This document shows, piece by piece, positions 38,547 through 49,350 of a DNA stretch of 64,000 nucleotides. Numbering within the stretch: position 1 is the first letter of the stretch; each line of letters begins with the position of its first letter. The translations under genes and the position numbers were made by a program. Origin of the DNA: an uncultured Prevotella sp. (GTDB lineage: Bacteria > Bacteroidota > Bacteroidia > Bacteroidales > Bacteroidaceae); the NCBI GenBank assembly GCA_946612625.1, contig CAMOEW010000002.1, positions 52,221-116,220 of the forward strand, given 5' to 3'. The notes under the pieces are model-generated. The model was not told where the DNA came from. It saw only the letters and a list, made by a program, of their open reading frames with translations, and ran no database searches.

Positions 38547-39449
38547 TTGACAACACAACATAACACTCCGAAAAGGAAACTGAAACCAAAACGTCACTAT
38601 TCATCCCCGGTTAAGCATAAAAAACCGGGGATGATAGTACGTATATTGCAAAAACTGCCAGGATGGGCTTGGTGGTTTGGGGGGAGTTGTGTTGTCCTAG
38701 CATATATATGGGCATTCTATTATTTCTTTGTGAGTCCTTTCGGATTCAGATGGAAGGCACTCTACGGCGATGTATCATACCCTGAAGGCTATGAAATACA
38801 AGGCATAGACATTAGTCATTACCAGGGAACTATCGACTGGGATTTACTGAAGAACAACGGAATGATAAACAAATGTCCTGTACGGTTTGTGATGATAAAA
38901 GCTACAGAAGGGGCTACAAGAATAGATCGCTGCTTCGAGCACAATTTCTATCAGGCTCGCGAATATGGATTCATACGCGGAGCATACCACTTCTGGAGCA
39001 CGCGATCGTCGGCAACGGCACAGGCACTACATTATATAAATAAGGTAAAGCTGATCGACGGCGACCTGCCACCAGTACTTGATGTGGAACACAAAGCCAA
39101 AGACATGACCCCTGAAGCATTCAAGGACAGCGTGCTTCGTTGGCTCGACATGGTTGAAAGACATTACAAGGTGAAACCGATAATCTATACCTACTATAAA
39201 TTCAAAATGAAATATCTCAGCGACCAGATTTTCGACCAGTATCCTTATTGGATTGCACACTATTACGTTGACAAGGTGGAATATACTGGAGAATGGAAAT
39301 TCTGGCAGCACACCGATGCTGGTAAACTACCAGGCATCAAAGGATATGTGGATTTCGACATTTACAACGGAAGCTACTACGACCTAAGGAAACTGACAAT
39401 AGGAAGTCATTCGCAGATAGGGGAAGAGGCATATCAAGTGGAACTCTGA
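38547..39449 (+). CDS. GH25 lysozyme with N-terminal TM anchor
   Basis: IQGIDISHYQGTIDWDLL...FVMIKATEGATRIDRCFEHNFYQAREYGFIRGAYHFWS...PPVLDVEHK. Start at TTG 38547 or ATG 38631. Confidence 0.85.
   Translation: MTTQHNTPKRKLKPKRHYSSPVKHKKPGMIVRILQKLPGWAWWFGGSCVVLAYIWAFYYFFVSPFGFRWKALYGDVSYPEGYEIQGIDISHYQGTIDWDLLKNNGMINKCPVRFVMIKATEGATRIDRCFEHNFYQAREYGFIRGAYHFWSTRSSATAQALHYINKVKLIDGDLPPVLDVEHKAKDMTPEAFKDSVLRWLDMVERHYKVKPIIYTYYKFKMKYLSDQIFDQYPYWIAHYYVDKVEYTGEWKFWQHTDAGKLPGIKGYVDFDIYNGSYYDLRKLTIGSHSQIGEEAYQVEL
38601..38634 (+). promoter_or_regulatory. Perfect 12-bp hairpin over a candidate GH25 start codon
   Basis: TCATCCCCGGTT (38601-38612) / AACCGGGGATGA (38623-38634); ATG 38631 lies in the 3' arm. 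Confidence 0.6.
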
Positions 39450-39454
39450 CACTG

Positions 39455-39817
39455 TCAGCCCATCAAAGAAATCAGCTGGCGGATATACGGACGTGACCAG
39501 TCTTTTTCATGATAGCGCTTATTATCGTAGAGAAGAATGTCGAGATCGAGAGGTATGGTATTCATACGACAATTCTGTACACTGCGTCCACAACTGGCTT
39601 CAATGTCTTTAAGTTGTGACTGCAACTCACAGAACGACAAGTGTGTAAAGCCGGAACATATTTGATTAAGAAACCTATCACCATCCATTCCGATAGGTTC
39701 TGTCCAAAGAGCCTCAGAGAAACTGATGCTATCCATAATATGAGCAAGACGGCATCTTGCAATTGCAAGGTTATGCTCATGGCAGTAGTTCGAACCCAAT
39801 GCTATAAGTACATTCAT
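39455..39817 (-). CDS. folK: 2-amino-4-hydroxy-6-hydroxymethyldihydropteridine diphosphokinase
   Basis: VLIALGSNYCHEHNLAIAR, DRFLNQICSGFT, RMNTIPLDLDILLYDN. Confidence 0.9.
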   Translation of the reverse strand: MNVLIALGSNYCHEHNLAIARCRLAHIMDSISFSEALWTEPIGMDGDRFLNQICSGFTHLSFCELQSQLKDIEASCGRSVQNCRMNTIPLDLDILLYDNKRYHEKDWSRPYIRQLISLMG

Positions 39818-41172
39818 TCTGAATAACGGAATTTTCCTATTTTTTTGTCGTATTCATCATGGTAACCGTTGAATACATTGATATCAACTTCACCGTGTAT
39901 TCCAGAAACCCTACCATTGGGTGTTAATTGCCAGAACAGAAGATGAACATCAGGTTTGAATTCTCCATAACGCGCTATCCATACATCATAGTTTTGTTTA
40001 ATATCGGGAGCCTCATCAAGGTATTTCTTCACAAACCGTTGACCAAGATAAAGTATGGGACGGAGGCCTGTCTGCTGCTCAACCATTTCAAGCCATATAC
40101 GAATGCTGCCGAACATACGCTGAACGCCGCCCATCTTCGCTATAGCAGCATCAGTAGGCTCAATGTCGAGAACGGGAGGTAAGTCACCTTTGCGGATGAT
40201 TGTATGGCTAAGGAAAAAACGGGCTTGCGAATAGCCTGTTGACTTGGTTGAATAGAAATGATAGGCACCGGTGAGAAAACCGTTACGCTTGGCATCACGG
40301 TAGTCGGCGGCAAAAAACTTATTGGTAACCGACGTACCTTCTGTGGATTTGATATATACGAATGACACGGGGTAGTCAACTGTACCTGCGTTTTTACCCA
40401 TGTAGTTGATACGAAGTTTGTTCCAGTGGATAGGATATTTCTTACGTCCCTTGCCGTGCTGGTAGCGAGAGATGTCGATACCATAGATACGTTCAGATGT
40501 ATATATCATCCTCTCGCCACGGTATCTGTCTGATTTCCACTCCCCTACACGCATACCGCTTCTGCCAATCTCGAATCCGAAGCCTTCGCGAAGTCCAGCA
40601 TTCCAATGACCCTCGTAGAAGATGCTGTCGTGAGAGAGAAACTGTCCATGACCATTGGGCAGGAAGTACTTGTTAAGCTGTCCTTCGTATGTTCCGACAG
40701 AGTCGATGATGGTGCCGGAAGCAATGGTATCATTATGCCACCGGCCCCTTATACAACGTCCTCCAGGAAGAATGGTTAGCCCCAATCCATTGCGCTTTCC
40801 AAATGCTAAACGTCCGTCTTTAAAAAAAACGCCACAACTATTTCCAACATGTTGGCGGGCAGTGGCTAATTCCACGAATATCGGCTCCCTGAGCGTATCG
40901 GGGGATGGATTGATGCCGTTGATTAGACCTGAATAGTGTGCGACAATGTCATAGCCTTCGTCCTGAACATCATGAACACGCATGAAATATTCAAGTTCAG
41001 ACTGCTGAAGAGCCTTCAGCGTACTGTCGGTCTTTGGCATGAGATGCTTCTCTGCAAACGGACGGTGCCATTCGTAGGACGCGGAACTCTCTGTCGTGCC
41101 GAAGATAACATACATTATTATAACAGTTACAACAATGACAAGCACTGCCACAACCAATATAGTCTTTTTCAA
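39814..41172 (-). CDS. TM-anchored MORN-repeat/GH25 lysozyme fusion
   Basis: MORN-like YEGQLNKYFLPNGHGQF, YEGHWNAGLREGFGFE, then GH25 YGIDISRYQHGK...FVYIKSTEGTSVTNKFFAADYRDAKRNGFLTGAYHFYS. Confidence 0.85.
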   Translation of the reverse strand: MKKTILVVAVLVIVVTVIIMYVIFGTTESSASYEWHRPFAEKHLMPKTDSTLKALQQSELEYFMRVHDVQDEGYDIVAHYSGLINGINPSPDTLREPIFVELATARQHVGNSCGVFFKDGRLAFGKRNGLGLTILPGGRCIRGRWHNDTIASGTIIDSVGTYEGQLNKYFLPNGHGQFLSHDSIFYEGHWNAGLREGFGFEIGRSGMRVGEWKSDRYRGERMIYTSERIYGIDISRYQHGKGRKKYPIHWNKLRINYMGKNAGTVDYPVSFVYIKSTEGTSVTNKFFAADYRDAKRNGFLTGAYHFYSTKSTGYSQARFFLSHTIIRKGDLPPVLDIEPTDAAIAKMGGVQRMFGSIRIWLEMVEQQTGLRPILYLGQRFVKKYLDEAPDIKQNYDVWIARYGEFKPDVHLLFWQLTPNGRVSGIHGEVDINVFNGYHDEYDKKIGKFRYSE

Positions 41173-41185
41173 AGCCTATGTTTGT

Positions 41186-43120
41186 TTAACCGTTCATCGA
41201 CATAAGAAATTCTTCATTGTCGTGAGTGTTTATCAGACGGTCACGAACCGTGTTCATAGCTTCCATTGGATTCATCTCAGCTATAAACTTTCGTATAATC
41301 CACATTCGGTTTAGCGTTGTTGTATCCTGAAGAAGGTCGTCACGGCGAGTGCTCGACTGCACAAGATTGAGGGCAGGGAAGATGCGTTTGTTACTCAATG
41401 CACGATCAAGCTGGATTTCGGAGTTACCGGTTCCCTTGAACTCTTCGAAAATCACCTCATCCATCTTTGAACCGGTATCTACTAGTGCGGTAGCAATGAT
41501 TGTGAGCGAGCCTCCGTTCTCTATATTACGTGCAGCACCGAAGAATCGTTTCGGCTTCTGAAGAGCATTGGCATCAACACCTCCTGTGAGCACTTTGCCA
41601 CTTGCGGGACTGACTGTATTGTAGGCCCTGGCAAGACGCGTTATCGAGTCGAGGAAGATAACAACATCGTGACCACACTCTACCATACGTTTGGCTTTCT
41701 CTAGTACTATTCCCGCTATCTTTACGTGGCGGTCGGCAGGCTCGTCGAAGGTTGAAGCAATAACCTCGGCATTGACAGTACGGCTCATGTCGGTCACTTC
41801 TTCCGGACGCTCATCAATAAGCAACATCATAATGTAAGCCTCCGGGTGATTGGCTGCTATGGCATTGGCAATATCCTTCATCAGCATCGTCTTACCTGTC
41901 TTCGGCTGTGCGACGATGAGGGCACGCTGACCTTTGCCAATAGGCGAGAAAAGATCGACGATACGAGTACTCGGATTCGTTGTGGCGGGGTCGTCCGTGA
42001 GATTGAACTTCTCATCGGGGAACAACGGCGTAAGATGCTCAAAGGAGATACGATCGCGTACTTCCGCCGGATTGCGACCATTTATCTTGTTGATATTGCA
42101 CAGGGCAAAATATTTCTCATTATCATGGGGCGGACGGACTGTGCAGTCAACAACATCGCCGGTTTTCAAACTCCATTTCTTTATCTGCTGGGGAGATACA
42201 TAGATGTCGTCGGGAGACGACAGATAGTTATAGTCGCTCGAACGGAGAAAGCCATAGCCGTCTTGCAGCACTTCAAGCACACCGTTTCCGGTGATGATGT
42301 CGGAGAAATCGTATAGTGAAACTTCATGCTGAGTGGGCGGAACAGCCGTTGACACAGTGTCGGAAGCACTGATGCTCATCGGGCGGTCAAAGATGTCGAG
42401 AGATGGTATTGCAGCCTGGTCTTCTATAGGAATATCAATAACAGTTATGAAATCTGTGCCGTCGGCAGGATCGTCTTCCCACACGCTATCGCTTAGCGCT
42501 ATACTATCTGAGCTGAGCTGATTGTATTGAGACTCTTTCTCCTGCAATTGCTCAATAGGACCAGCGTCGTCTTTTATAATATCGTCCGACTCATATGTTG
42601 CTTCAGGTGAAATGTTCTCTTCCACTGCAACAGTTGGTTCACTGACTTCTGCTGAATCTTCGGCTTTTGCTTCTTCGAGCTTCTTGTTTTCCTCAATTGC
42701 TTTCTGCATAGCTTCAAGTTCTGCCTTAGAACGACGGCCTCGATGCTTGGGGAAAGCTTTTAGAATATCAACAGGCTCTAATGGTTTCTGCTCGTCGTCA
42801 GCAGTTGCAGTAACGGGAAAATCTGCGAACAGTTGAGGCTGTTTGGACTCTGCTGCCTTTTGTTTTGACTTTGTATCCAGATTTTCGCCCTCGGTTCCTT
42901 TCACCGTATAAACCTTGTCCTTGTCTTTAGATACTATTCGGGTACGCTTACGCTTGGATGTTGCCGGCGCAGAAGATGCACTCTCTTCTGCTGCACGGTC
43001 GAGAATAGAATATATGACTGATTCGAGTTCGTCTTCCTGATTGACTTTTATACCAAGGTCGTTGGCGATATTCATCAACTGAAGAATATCCATTGATTCA
43101 AGTTCTTGTTTTGTGTACAT
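41186..43120 (-). CDS. rho: Transcription termination factor Rho with long acidic N-terminal extension
   Basis: [48 protein letters not shown]. Confidence 0.97.
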   Translation of the reverse strand: MYTKQELESMDILQLMNIANDLGIKVNQEDELESVIYSILDRAAEESASSAPATSKRKRTRIVSKDKDKVYTVKGTEGENLDTKSKQKAAESKQPQLFADFPVTATADDEQKPLEPVDILKAFPKHRGRRSKAELEAMQKAIEENKKLEEAKAEDSAEVSEPTVAVEENISPEATYESDDIIKDDAGPIEQLQEKESQYNQLSSDSIALSDSVWEDDPADGTDFITVIDIPIEDQAAIPSLDIFDRPMSISASDTVSTAVPPTQHEVSLYDFSDIITGNGVLEVLQDGYGFLRSSDYNYLSSPDDIYVSPQQIKKWSLKTGDVVDCTVRPPHDNEKYFALCNINKINGRNPAEVRDRISFEHLTPLFPDEKFNLTDDPATTNPSTRIVDLFSPIGKGQRALIVAQPKTGKTMLMKDIANAIAANHPEAYIMMLLIDERPEEVTDMSRTVNAEVIASTFDEPADRHVKIAGIVLEKAKRMVECGHDVVIFLDSITRLARAYNTVSPASGKVLTGGVDANALQKPKRFFGAARNIENGGSLTIIATALVDTGSKMDEVIFEEFKGTGNSEIQLDRALSNKRIFPALNLVQSSTRRDDLLQDTTTLNRMWIIRKFIAEMNPMEAMNTVRDRLINTHDNEEFLMSMNG

Positions 43121-43281
43121 AATATAATATGTATATATAAATTTATATTGATCTTGTATTTTTGGTGAAAACGTTTCGCGATTGGAAACGCAATTTGTCT
43201 GAAATCGTTTGCAAAGTTATGAATTTTTTCAGAGACTACAAAATTATTTGCTGCTTTTTTATTGATATTTCAAAAACTAAT

Positions 43282-43322
43282 AGAAAAGAGGTGTCTCTGC
43301 TATCACAGAAACATCTCTTTCT
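43282..43322 (-). terminator. Terminator downstream of carB
   Basis: AGAAAAGAGGTGTCTCTG / CAGAAACATCTCTTTCT imperfect stem; T-rich on the minus strand after the stem. Confidence 0.7.
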
Positions 43323-43349
43323 AAAATGTATATTTGTATAAAGCGATTA

Positions 43350-46300
43350 TCAGGAATTGTATTCCTGCCAACTCTTGATTTTGATATCTGATAGTTTCAT
43401 TGCACAGAAAGCCTCGATGAATGCCTTTGCAAGGCGAACATTGGTCATCAGTGGAATGTTGTGGTCGATGGCTCCACGACGGATACGGTAGCCGTTGGTA
43501 AGCTCACGCTTGGTGTGGTTCTTAGGAACATTAATAATCAGATCGAATTTGTGTGCAGCAATCATATCCATAATGTTGTTGTCGCCATCCTCGTCTGGCC
43601 AACTGACTACAGTGACGGGCACATTGTTCTCAGCAAAGAACTTGGCTGTGCCAGCTGTAGCATAAATGGAATATCCACGTTTTGTCAATGTCCTGGCAGG
43701 CTCGAGCAGAGATACTTTCCCCTTGGCACCGCCTGAAGAAATCAGAATACCTTTTTGGGGAAGGGAGTAGCCTGTTGCAATAAGCGCATTAAGAATAGCC
43801 TCGTTCATATCGTCGCCAAGACATCCCACTTCGCCCGTTGAACTCATATCGACACCAAGCACAGGGTCGGCGTTCTGAAGACGAGCAAATGAAAATTGGC
43901 TAGCCTTGACACCGATGCGATCGATGTCGAACTCACTACGTTCGGGCTTCTGATATGGCGCATCAAGCATAATTCTGGTAGCCGTCTCGATAAAATTCCT
44001 CTTCAATATCTTCGAGACAAACGGGAACGAACGACTGGCACGCAAATTACACTCAATCACCTTCACTTCACGATTTTTAGCAAGATACTGGATATTGAAC
44101 GGTCCGCTGATATTTAGTTCCTTCGCTATCTGACGCGAAATCTTCTTTATCTGGCGGATGGTTGAAAAGTAGATATGCTGAGCTGGGAACACCATAGTGG
44201 CATCACCAGAGTGAACACCGGCATACTCTATATGTTCGGAGATGGCATATTCAACAACCTCTCCCTTATCGGCAACTGCATCAAACTCAATTTCTTTTGT
44301 ATCCTGCATAAACTGGCTCACAACGACAGGATAATCTTTTGACACTTCTGTAGCCATGTTCAAGAAACGGTGAAGTTCCTCCTCATCATAGCATACATTC
44401 ATAGCAGCTCCTGAAAGCACATAAGACGGACGAACAAGAACAGGGTAGCCCACTTCGCTCACAAACTCTTTGATGTCGTCGAAAGATGTTAATGCACGCC
44501 ATGCTGGCTGGTCAACACCGAGTTTATCAAGCATGGCGGAGAACTTGTCGCGATTTTCTGCACGGTCGATATTTACCGGTGAGGTTCCAAGCACGGGAAC
44601 ACCCTGGCGATATAGTTTCATTGCGAGGTTATTTGGAATCTGACCGCCAACACTGACAATTACTCCACGAGGCTCTTCGAGATCGATAACGTCAAGAACA
44701 CGCTCCATCGACAGCTCATCAAAATAAAGACGGTCACACATGTCGTAATCAGTAGATACTGTCTCTGGGTTATAATTTATCATTATCGACTTGTAGCCAA
44801 GCTTACGTGCTGTGTTGATGGCATTGACAGAACACCAGTCGAATTCAACCGACGAACCAATACGATAAGCACCAGAACCAAGAACGATTACGGATTTTTC
44901 ATTTTTATAATAGCTTATGTCGTGTGTAGCCTTATAATTTGAGTTTCTTATTTCATTTTTCCATTCCACCTCGGTCTTATTGTCTGCAAGAGTCGGCTCT
45001 ACCTTGGAAAGATAGGTAAAATAAAGATAATTGGTAAGCTCAGGATGTTCGCTGGCAACGGTATTAATTCTCTTAACCGAAGGCAGGATGCCATGCTCTT
45101 TGCGGAAGCGGCGGACCTGAAGATTTTCTTTCTCCATATTGCCGTCGTTCTTAAGTACAAAACGAGCAATCTGGAAGTCGGAGAATCCAGCCTGCTTCAC
45201 TTCAAGAAGAAGAGTTTCGGGCAGTTCCTCTAGAGTTTTGTATTTCTGCAGTTCATGCTTGAGGTCAACAATATGCTTCAGACGAGTGAGGAACCACGTA
45301 TCAATCTTAGTCAGTTGCTCAATTCTCTTTATTGTATAGCCTTCCTCAAACGCCTGAGCAATGGCAAAGATACGCAAATCAGTAGGGTTGGAAAGTTCCT
45401 TGTCAAGATCTTCAAATTTTGTATGGTCGTTTCCGACAAATCCGTGCATGCCTTGGCCAATCATTCTAAGCCCCTTCTGAATCATCTCTTCAAAGGAACG
45501 GCCAATAGACATTATCTCTCCCACAGATTTCATCGAACTGCCAATAAGACGACTTACCCCAGCAAACTTAGTGAGATCCCAACGTGGAATCTTGCATATC
45601 ATGTAGTCAAGCTGTGGGGCTACATAAGCAGAGTTTGGTGTTCCAATCTCTCCAATTTGGTCAAGGGTATAACCGAGGGCTATCTTGGCAGCGACAAAAG
45701 CAAGAGGATAGCCTGTTGCCTTCGATGCGAGTGCCGATGAACGACTCAGACGGGCATTGACCTCGATGATACGGTAGTCGTTAGTATCAGCATTGAATGC
45801 GAACTGGATGTTACACTCGCCAACTATGCCGAGGTGCCTTACGCAACGGATAGTTATCTCTTGGAGCATCTTTACCTGTTCGCCAGTCAGCGAGCAAGTC
45901 GGAGCAACTACAATCGACTCGCCTGTATGTATTCCTAACGGATCAAAGTTTTCCATTGAAGCAACTGTGAAGCAGTGGTCATTGGCATCGCGAATACACT
46001 CAAACTCTATCTCTTTCCAACCTTTCAGGCTTTCCTCGACAAGAATCTGTGGAGCAAAGGTGAACGCACTTTCTGCCAATTCATTGAAGGTCTTCTCATC
46101 TGGACATATACCGGAACCGAGACCTCCAAGTGCATAGGCAGAACGAATCATTACTGGGAATCCAATTTTTTGAACGGCCTTACGCGCATCATCCATATTC
46201 TCTACAGCCTGACTTATAGGAGTCTTCAAAGCTATCTCATCTAACTTTTTTACGAACAGGTCGCGATCTTCAGTATACATAATGGCTTCAACGCTTGTTC

Positions 46301-46643
46301 CAAGCACTTCTACGCCATATTCTTTCAGCGTACCATTCTGGTAAAGTTCTGTACCGCAGTTGAGAGCAGTCTGACCTCCGAAAGCAAGCAAGATACCGTT
46401 GGGACGTTCTTTCTTTATAATCTCCGTAACAAAATGTGCGTTAACCGGCTGAAAGTAAACCTTATCGGCTATACCCTCAGACGTCTGAATAGTTGCGATG
46501 TTTGGATTTACTAAGACAGAACTGATGCCTTCTTCATGAAGCGCCTTCAATGCCTGGGAACCTGAATAGTCGAATTCTCCAGCTTGTCCAATCTTCAAAG
46601 CACCCGACCCAAGTACGAGCACCTTACTTAAATTCTTTTTCAT
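43350..46643 (-). CDS. carB: Carbamoyl-phosphate synthase large subunit
   Basis: Duplicated ATP-grasp: VLGSGALKIGQAGEFDYSGSQALKAL and VLGSGAYRIGSSVEFDWCSVNAI; C-terminal MGS-like domain. Confidence 0.96.
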   Translation of the reverse strand: MKKNLSKVLVLGSGALKIGQAGEFDYSGSQALKALHEEGISSVLVNPNIATIQTSEGIADKVYFQPVNAHFVTEIIKKERPNGILLAFGGQTALNCGTELYQNGTLKEYGVEVLGTSVEAIMYTEDRDLFVKKLDEIALKTPISQAVENMDDARKAVQKIGFPVMIRSAYALGGLGSGICPDEKTFNELAESAFTFAPQILVEESLKGWKEIEFECIRDANDHCFTVASMENFDPLGIHTGESIVVAPTCSLTGEQVKMLQEITIRCVRHLGIVGECNIQFAFNADTNDYRIIEVNARLSRSSALASKATGYPLAFVAAKIALGYTLDQIGEIGTPNSAYVAPQLDYMICKIPRWDLTKFAGVSRLIGSSMKSVGEIMSIGRSFEEMIQKGLRMIGQGMHGFVGNDHTKFEDLDKELSNPTDLRIFAIAQAFEEGYTIKRIEQLTKIDTWFLTRLKHIVDLKHELQKYKTLEELPETLLLEVKQAGFSDFQIARFVLKNDGNMEKENLQVRRFRKEHGILPSVKRINTVASEHPELTNYLYFTYLSKVEPTLADNKTEVEWKNEIRNSNYKATHDISYYKNEKSVIVLGSGAYRIGSSVEFDWCSVNAINTARKLGYKSIMINYNPETVSTDYDMCDRLYFDELSMERVLDVIDLEEPRGVIVSVGGQIPNNLAMKLYRQGVPVLGTSPVNIDRAENRDKFSAMLDKLGVDQPAWRALTSFDDIKEFVSEVGYPVLVRPSYVLSGAAMNVCYDEEELHRFLNMATEVSKDYPVVVSQFMQDTKEIEFDAVADKGEVVEYAISEHIEYAGVHSGDATMVFPAQHIYFSTIRQIKKISRQIAKELNISGPFNIQYLAKNREVKVIECNLRASRSFPFVSKILKRNFIETATRIMLDAPYQKPERSEFDIDRIGVKASQFSFARLQNADPVLGVDMSSTGEVGCLGDDMNEAILNALIATGYSLPQKGILISSGGAKGKVSLLEPARTLTKRGYSIYATAGTAKFFAENNVPVTVVSWPDEDGDNNIMDMIAAHKFDLIINVPKNHTKRELTNGYRIRRGAIDHNIPLMTNVRLAKAFIEAFCAMKLSDIKIKSWQEYNS

Positions 46644-46662
46644 TCTTTATATTTTATGTTTA

Positions 46663-49209
46663 TTACGTATTGCTTGTAACTATTGTAAGTTTGTCGGCGT
46701 TTTCATCCTTTGTTACTGTCAGGACAGTACCTAGAGACAATTCGCCATTGACGATTAAATCACTAATCTCGTCTTCTACATAGTTCTGTATAGCACGTTT
46801 TAGTGGTCTTGCGCCAAATTGCACATCATATCCCTTTATTGCTATGAACTCTTTTGCTGTATCGTCAAATGAAATATGATAACCGATTTCCTCAACACGT
46901 TTATAAAGTCCTTTTAGTTCCAGTTCCACGATTTTCTTTATCGCTTCAAGGTCTAGCTGGTCAAAGGTTATTATCTCATCAAGCCTGTTAAGAAATTCGG
47001 GCGAAAATTGTTTTCTGAGAGCTTTCTGAATTACTTCACGTGCATGTTCCTTGTCATGCTCGTTAAACATAACTCCTGCTGACGAAGCATTGAAGCCAAC
47101 ACCACGCCCGAATTCTTTTAACTGACGTGTTCCGGTGTTGGAAGTCATGATAATAACGGTGTTACGGAAATCCACATGACGGCCGTTGCCATCGGTGAGA
47201 CGGCCTTCGTCGAGCACCTGTAACAACATATTGAACACATTATTGTGGGCCTTTTCTATTTCGTCAAGCAGAACGATAGAGTAGGGGTGGCGACGTACCC
47301 TTTCTGTTAATTGGCCTCCCTCGTCATATCCAACATATCCTGGAGGTGCTCCAATTAGCCTTGATGTGTTAAATGATTCAGAAAACTCGCTCATGTCTAT
47401 ACGAATCAGTGATTCTCTATCGCCGAACATGAACTCCGCAAGTTTCTTGGCCAAATATGTCTTTCCGACCCCTGTAGGCCCGAGGAACATGAATACACCG
47501 ATGGGATGGTTAGGATCTTTCAGTCCGACACGGTTACGTTGTATCGCCTTGACCATCTTTTCTATCGCATGGTCTTGTGCTATAACAGTAGCTTTCAGCT
47601 CATCGGACATACCTTTTATCCTTATACCTTCTTCCTTTGCCATACGATGTACCGGCACACCGGTCATCATACTTACAGTATCACTAACGTCTTGTTCGCC
47701 TACCGTATATCTCTCGTCATTTGTATCCTCCTGCCATTTTTGGTTCAGCTCTTCTAACTCGGACTCTAATTCTGTCTGGCGGTCACGGTATCCGGCAGCC
47801 AGCTCATAGTCCTGTTTGCCTACTGCAGCGTTCTTTTTGTCTTTTATGAACAGTATCTCTTGTTCCTTAGCGGTTATTTCCGGGGGAACTGTAGCATGAT
47901 TCATGTGGATTTTGGAGCCTACTTCGTCCATAACATCAATAGCCTTGTCAGGGAACTGACGGTCAGTAATGTAACGCTCTGACAATTTGACACAAGCAGA
48001 CAGGGCTTTGTCTGAGTATGTGACATGATGATGATGTTCGTAACGATCCTTTATGTTTTTTAGAATCTGAAGAGTCTCTTCTGCTGTCGATGGCTCGACA
48101 ATAATCTTCTGGAAACGACGTTCTAATGCTCCGTCTTTCTCTATGGATTTCCGATATTCATCAAGCGTAGTAGCACCAATACATTGAATTGTGCCTCTTG
48201 CAAGTGCCGGCTTCAAGATATTTGCTGCATCCATTGTGCCGGCAGCAGAACCGGCACCGATAATGGTATGGATTTCGTCCATGAAAACTATAATATCGGG
48301 ATTGTTCTCAAGTTCTTTCATAAGAGCTTTTAATCTTTCTTCAAACTGTCCACGATATTTTGTTCCTGCAACAATGGAAGTCATGTCTAAACTTACAAGT
48401 CGTTTGTTAAACAGAATAGGGGATGTGCGCTTATCTGCAATAAGTTGTGCTAAGCCTTCAACAATGGCGCTCTTTCCGACACCAGGTTCACCTATAAGTA
48501 TAGGATTGTTCTTTTTCCTCCGTCCAAGAATCTCTATCAATCGTAGAATTTCTTTTTCTCGTCCTACTACAGGGTCTAACCTGCCTTTTCGGGCCGCCAT
48601 AGTAAGATCGGTACTAAAATTGTCGACAACAGGAGTCTTTGATTTGTCCTTCATTGCTGCTGTTTGGACATAATCTTTCTCTGCATTATACTTACTCTTG
48701 GAATTACTTGTTTCGTCAGAGTCTTCCTCGTAGTCTTCATCAGGAAGTCCAATTCCATCTTTAATGCTTAGTTGATGCGCTAACACATTATTCAATTTAT
48801 CATAATCCAAATCGTGAAAATTTAGAATCCGTTTAGCATTATTATTCATTTGGTCATGAAGTATAGCCATGAGAATGTGTTTCTCATCTACTTGATCCAT
48901 ACGCTGACTGCGTGCTTCAATTACAGCAAGGCGAAGCAAGTTGTTGGCCTGTTCATTCAATGTCAGGTCGTTCATTTCCTGATTGCTAATAGAATTCTCA
49001 CTACTACGAACATGGCTTTCAAGTTCAGTTTTCACTTCATTAGCATCTATATTCAGATTATTAAAAACATTTGTTGTAATCCCATCTTTAACTCTCATCA
49101 GTCCGAGAAGAAGATGTTCCGGACCGACATTTTTGCTGTATAACCTGATGGCCTCCTCACGTGAAAAAGCCAGTATTTCAGAGACTTTTGTTGAAAACCG
49201 GTTGGTCAT
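46663..49209 (-). CDS. clpC: ATP-dependent Clp protease ATP-binding subunit ClpC
   Basis: Clp_N repeats, GEPGVGKSAIVEGLAQ, UVR-like linker, GPTGVGKTYLAKKLAEFMFG. Confidence 0.95.
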   Translation of the reverse strand: MTNRFSTKVSEILAFSREEAIRLYSKNVGPEHLLLGLMRVKDGITTNVFNNLNIDANEVKTELESHVRSSENSISNQEMNDLTLNEQANNLLRLAVIEARSQRMDQVDEKHILMAILHDQMNNNAKRILNFHDLDYDKLNNVLAHQLSIKDGIGLPDEDYEEDSDETSNSKSKYNAEKDYVQTAAMKDKSKTPVVDNFSTDLTMAARKGRLDPVVGREKEILRLIEILGRRKKNNPILIGEPGVGKSAIVEGLAQLIADKRTSPILFNKRLVSLDMTSIVAGTKYRGQFEERLKALMKELENNPDIIVFMDEIHTIIGAGSAAGTMDAANILKPALARGTIQCIGATTLDEYRKSIEKDGALERRFQKIIVEPSTAEETLQILKNIKDRYEHHHHVTYSDKALSACVKLSERYITDRQFPDKAIDVMDEVGSKIHMNHATVPPEITAKEQEILFIKDKKNAAVGKQDYELAAGYRDRQTELESELEELNQKWQEDTNDERYTVGEQDVSDTVSMMTGVPVHRMAKEEGIRIKGMSDELKATVIAQDHAIEKMVKAIQRNRVGLKDPNHPIGVFMFLGPTGVGKTYLAKKLAEFMFGDRESLIRIDMSEFSESFNTSRLIGAPPGYVGYDEGGQLTERVRRHPYSIVLLDEIEKAHNNVFNMLLQVLDEGRLTDGNGRHVDFRNTVIIMTSNTGTRQLKEFGRGVGFNASSAGVMFNEHDKEHAREVIQKALRKQFSPEFLNRLDEIITFDQLDLEAIKKIVELELKGLYKRVEEIGYHISFDDTAKEFIAIKGYDVQFGARPLKRAIQNYVEDEISDLIVNGELSLGTVLTVTKDENADKLTIVTSNT

Positions 49210-49350
49210 AATTTTCCTTTCTTTGTTTTCGTTTGCAAAATTACATTTTTTTTCTCAATTATGCAAATGTTATGCCAAACTTATTAGTTAACTATGTTGC
49301 CCAAGTTTATTATAATCACTATTATGATAAACAAAGAACGTTTTTATAAT

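Noticed and set aside
37907-38566. 219-aa minus-strand ORF opposite pfp
   Set aside because: Antisense to a strong pfp call; sequence looks like frame mirroring.
41846-42316. 156-aa plus-strand ORF opposite rho
   Set aside because: Antisense to conserved rho; no supporting signals.
41186-43120. Long acidic N-terminal extension of Rho as a novelty
   Set aside because: Extended or insertion-containing Rho is already known in Bacteroidetes, so it is not scored as new.
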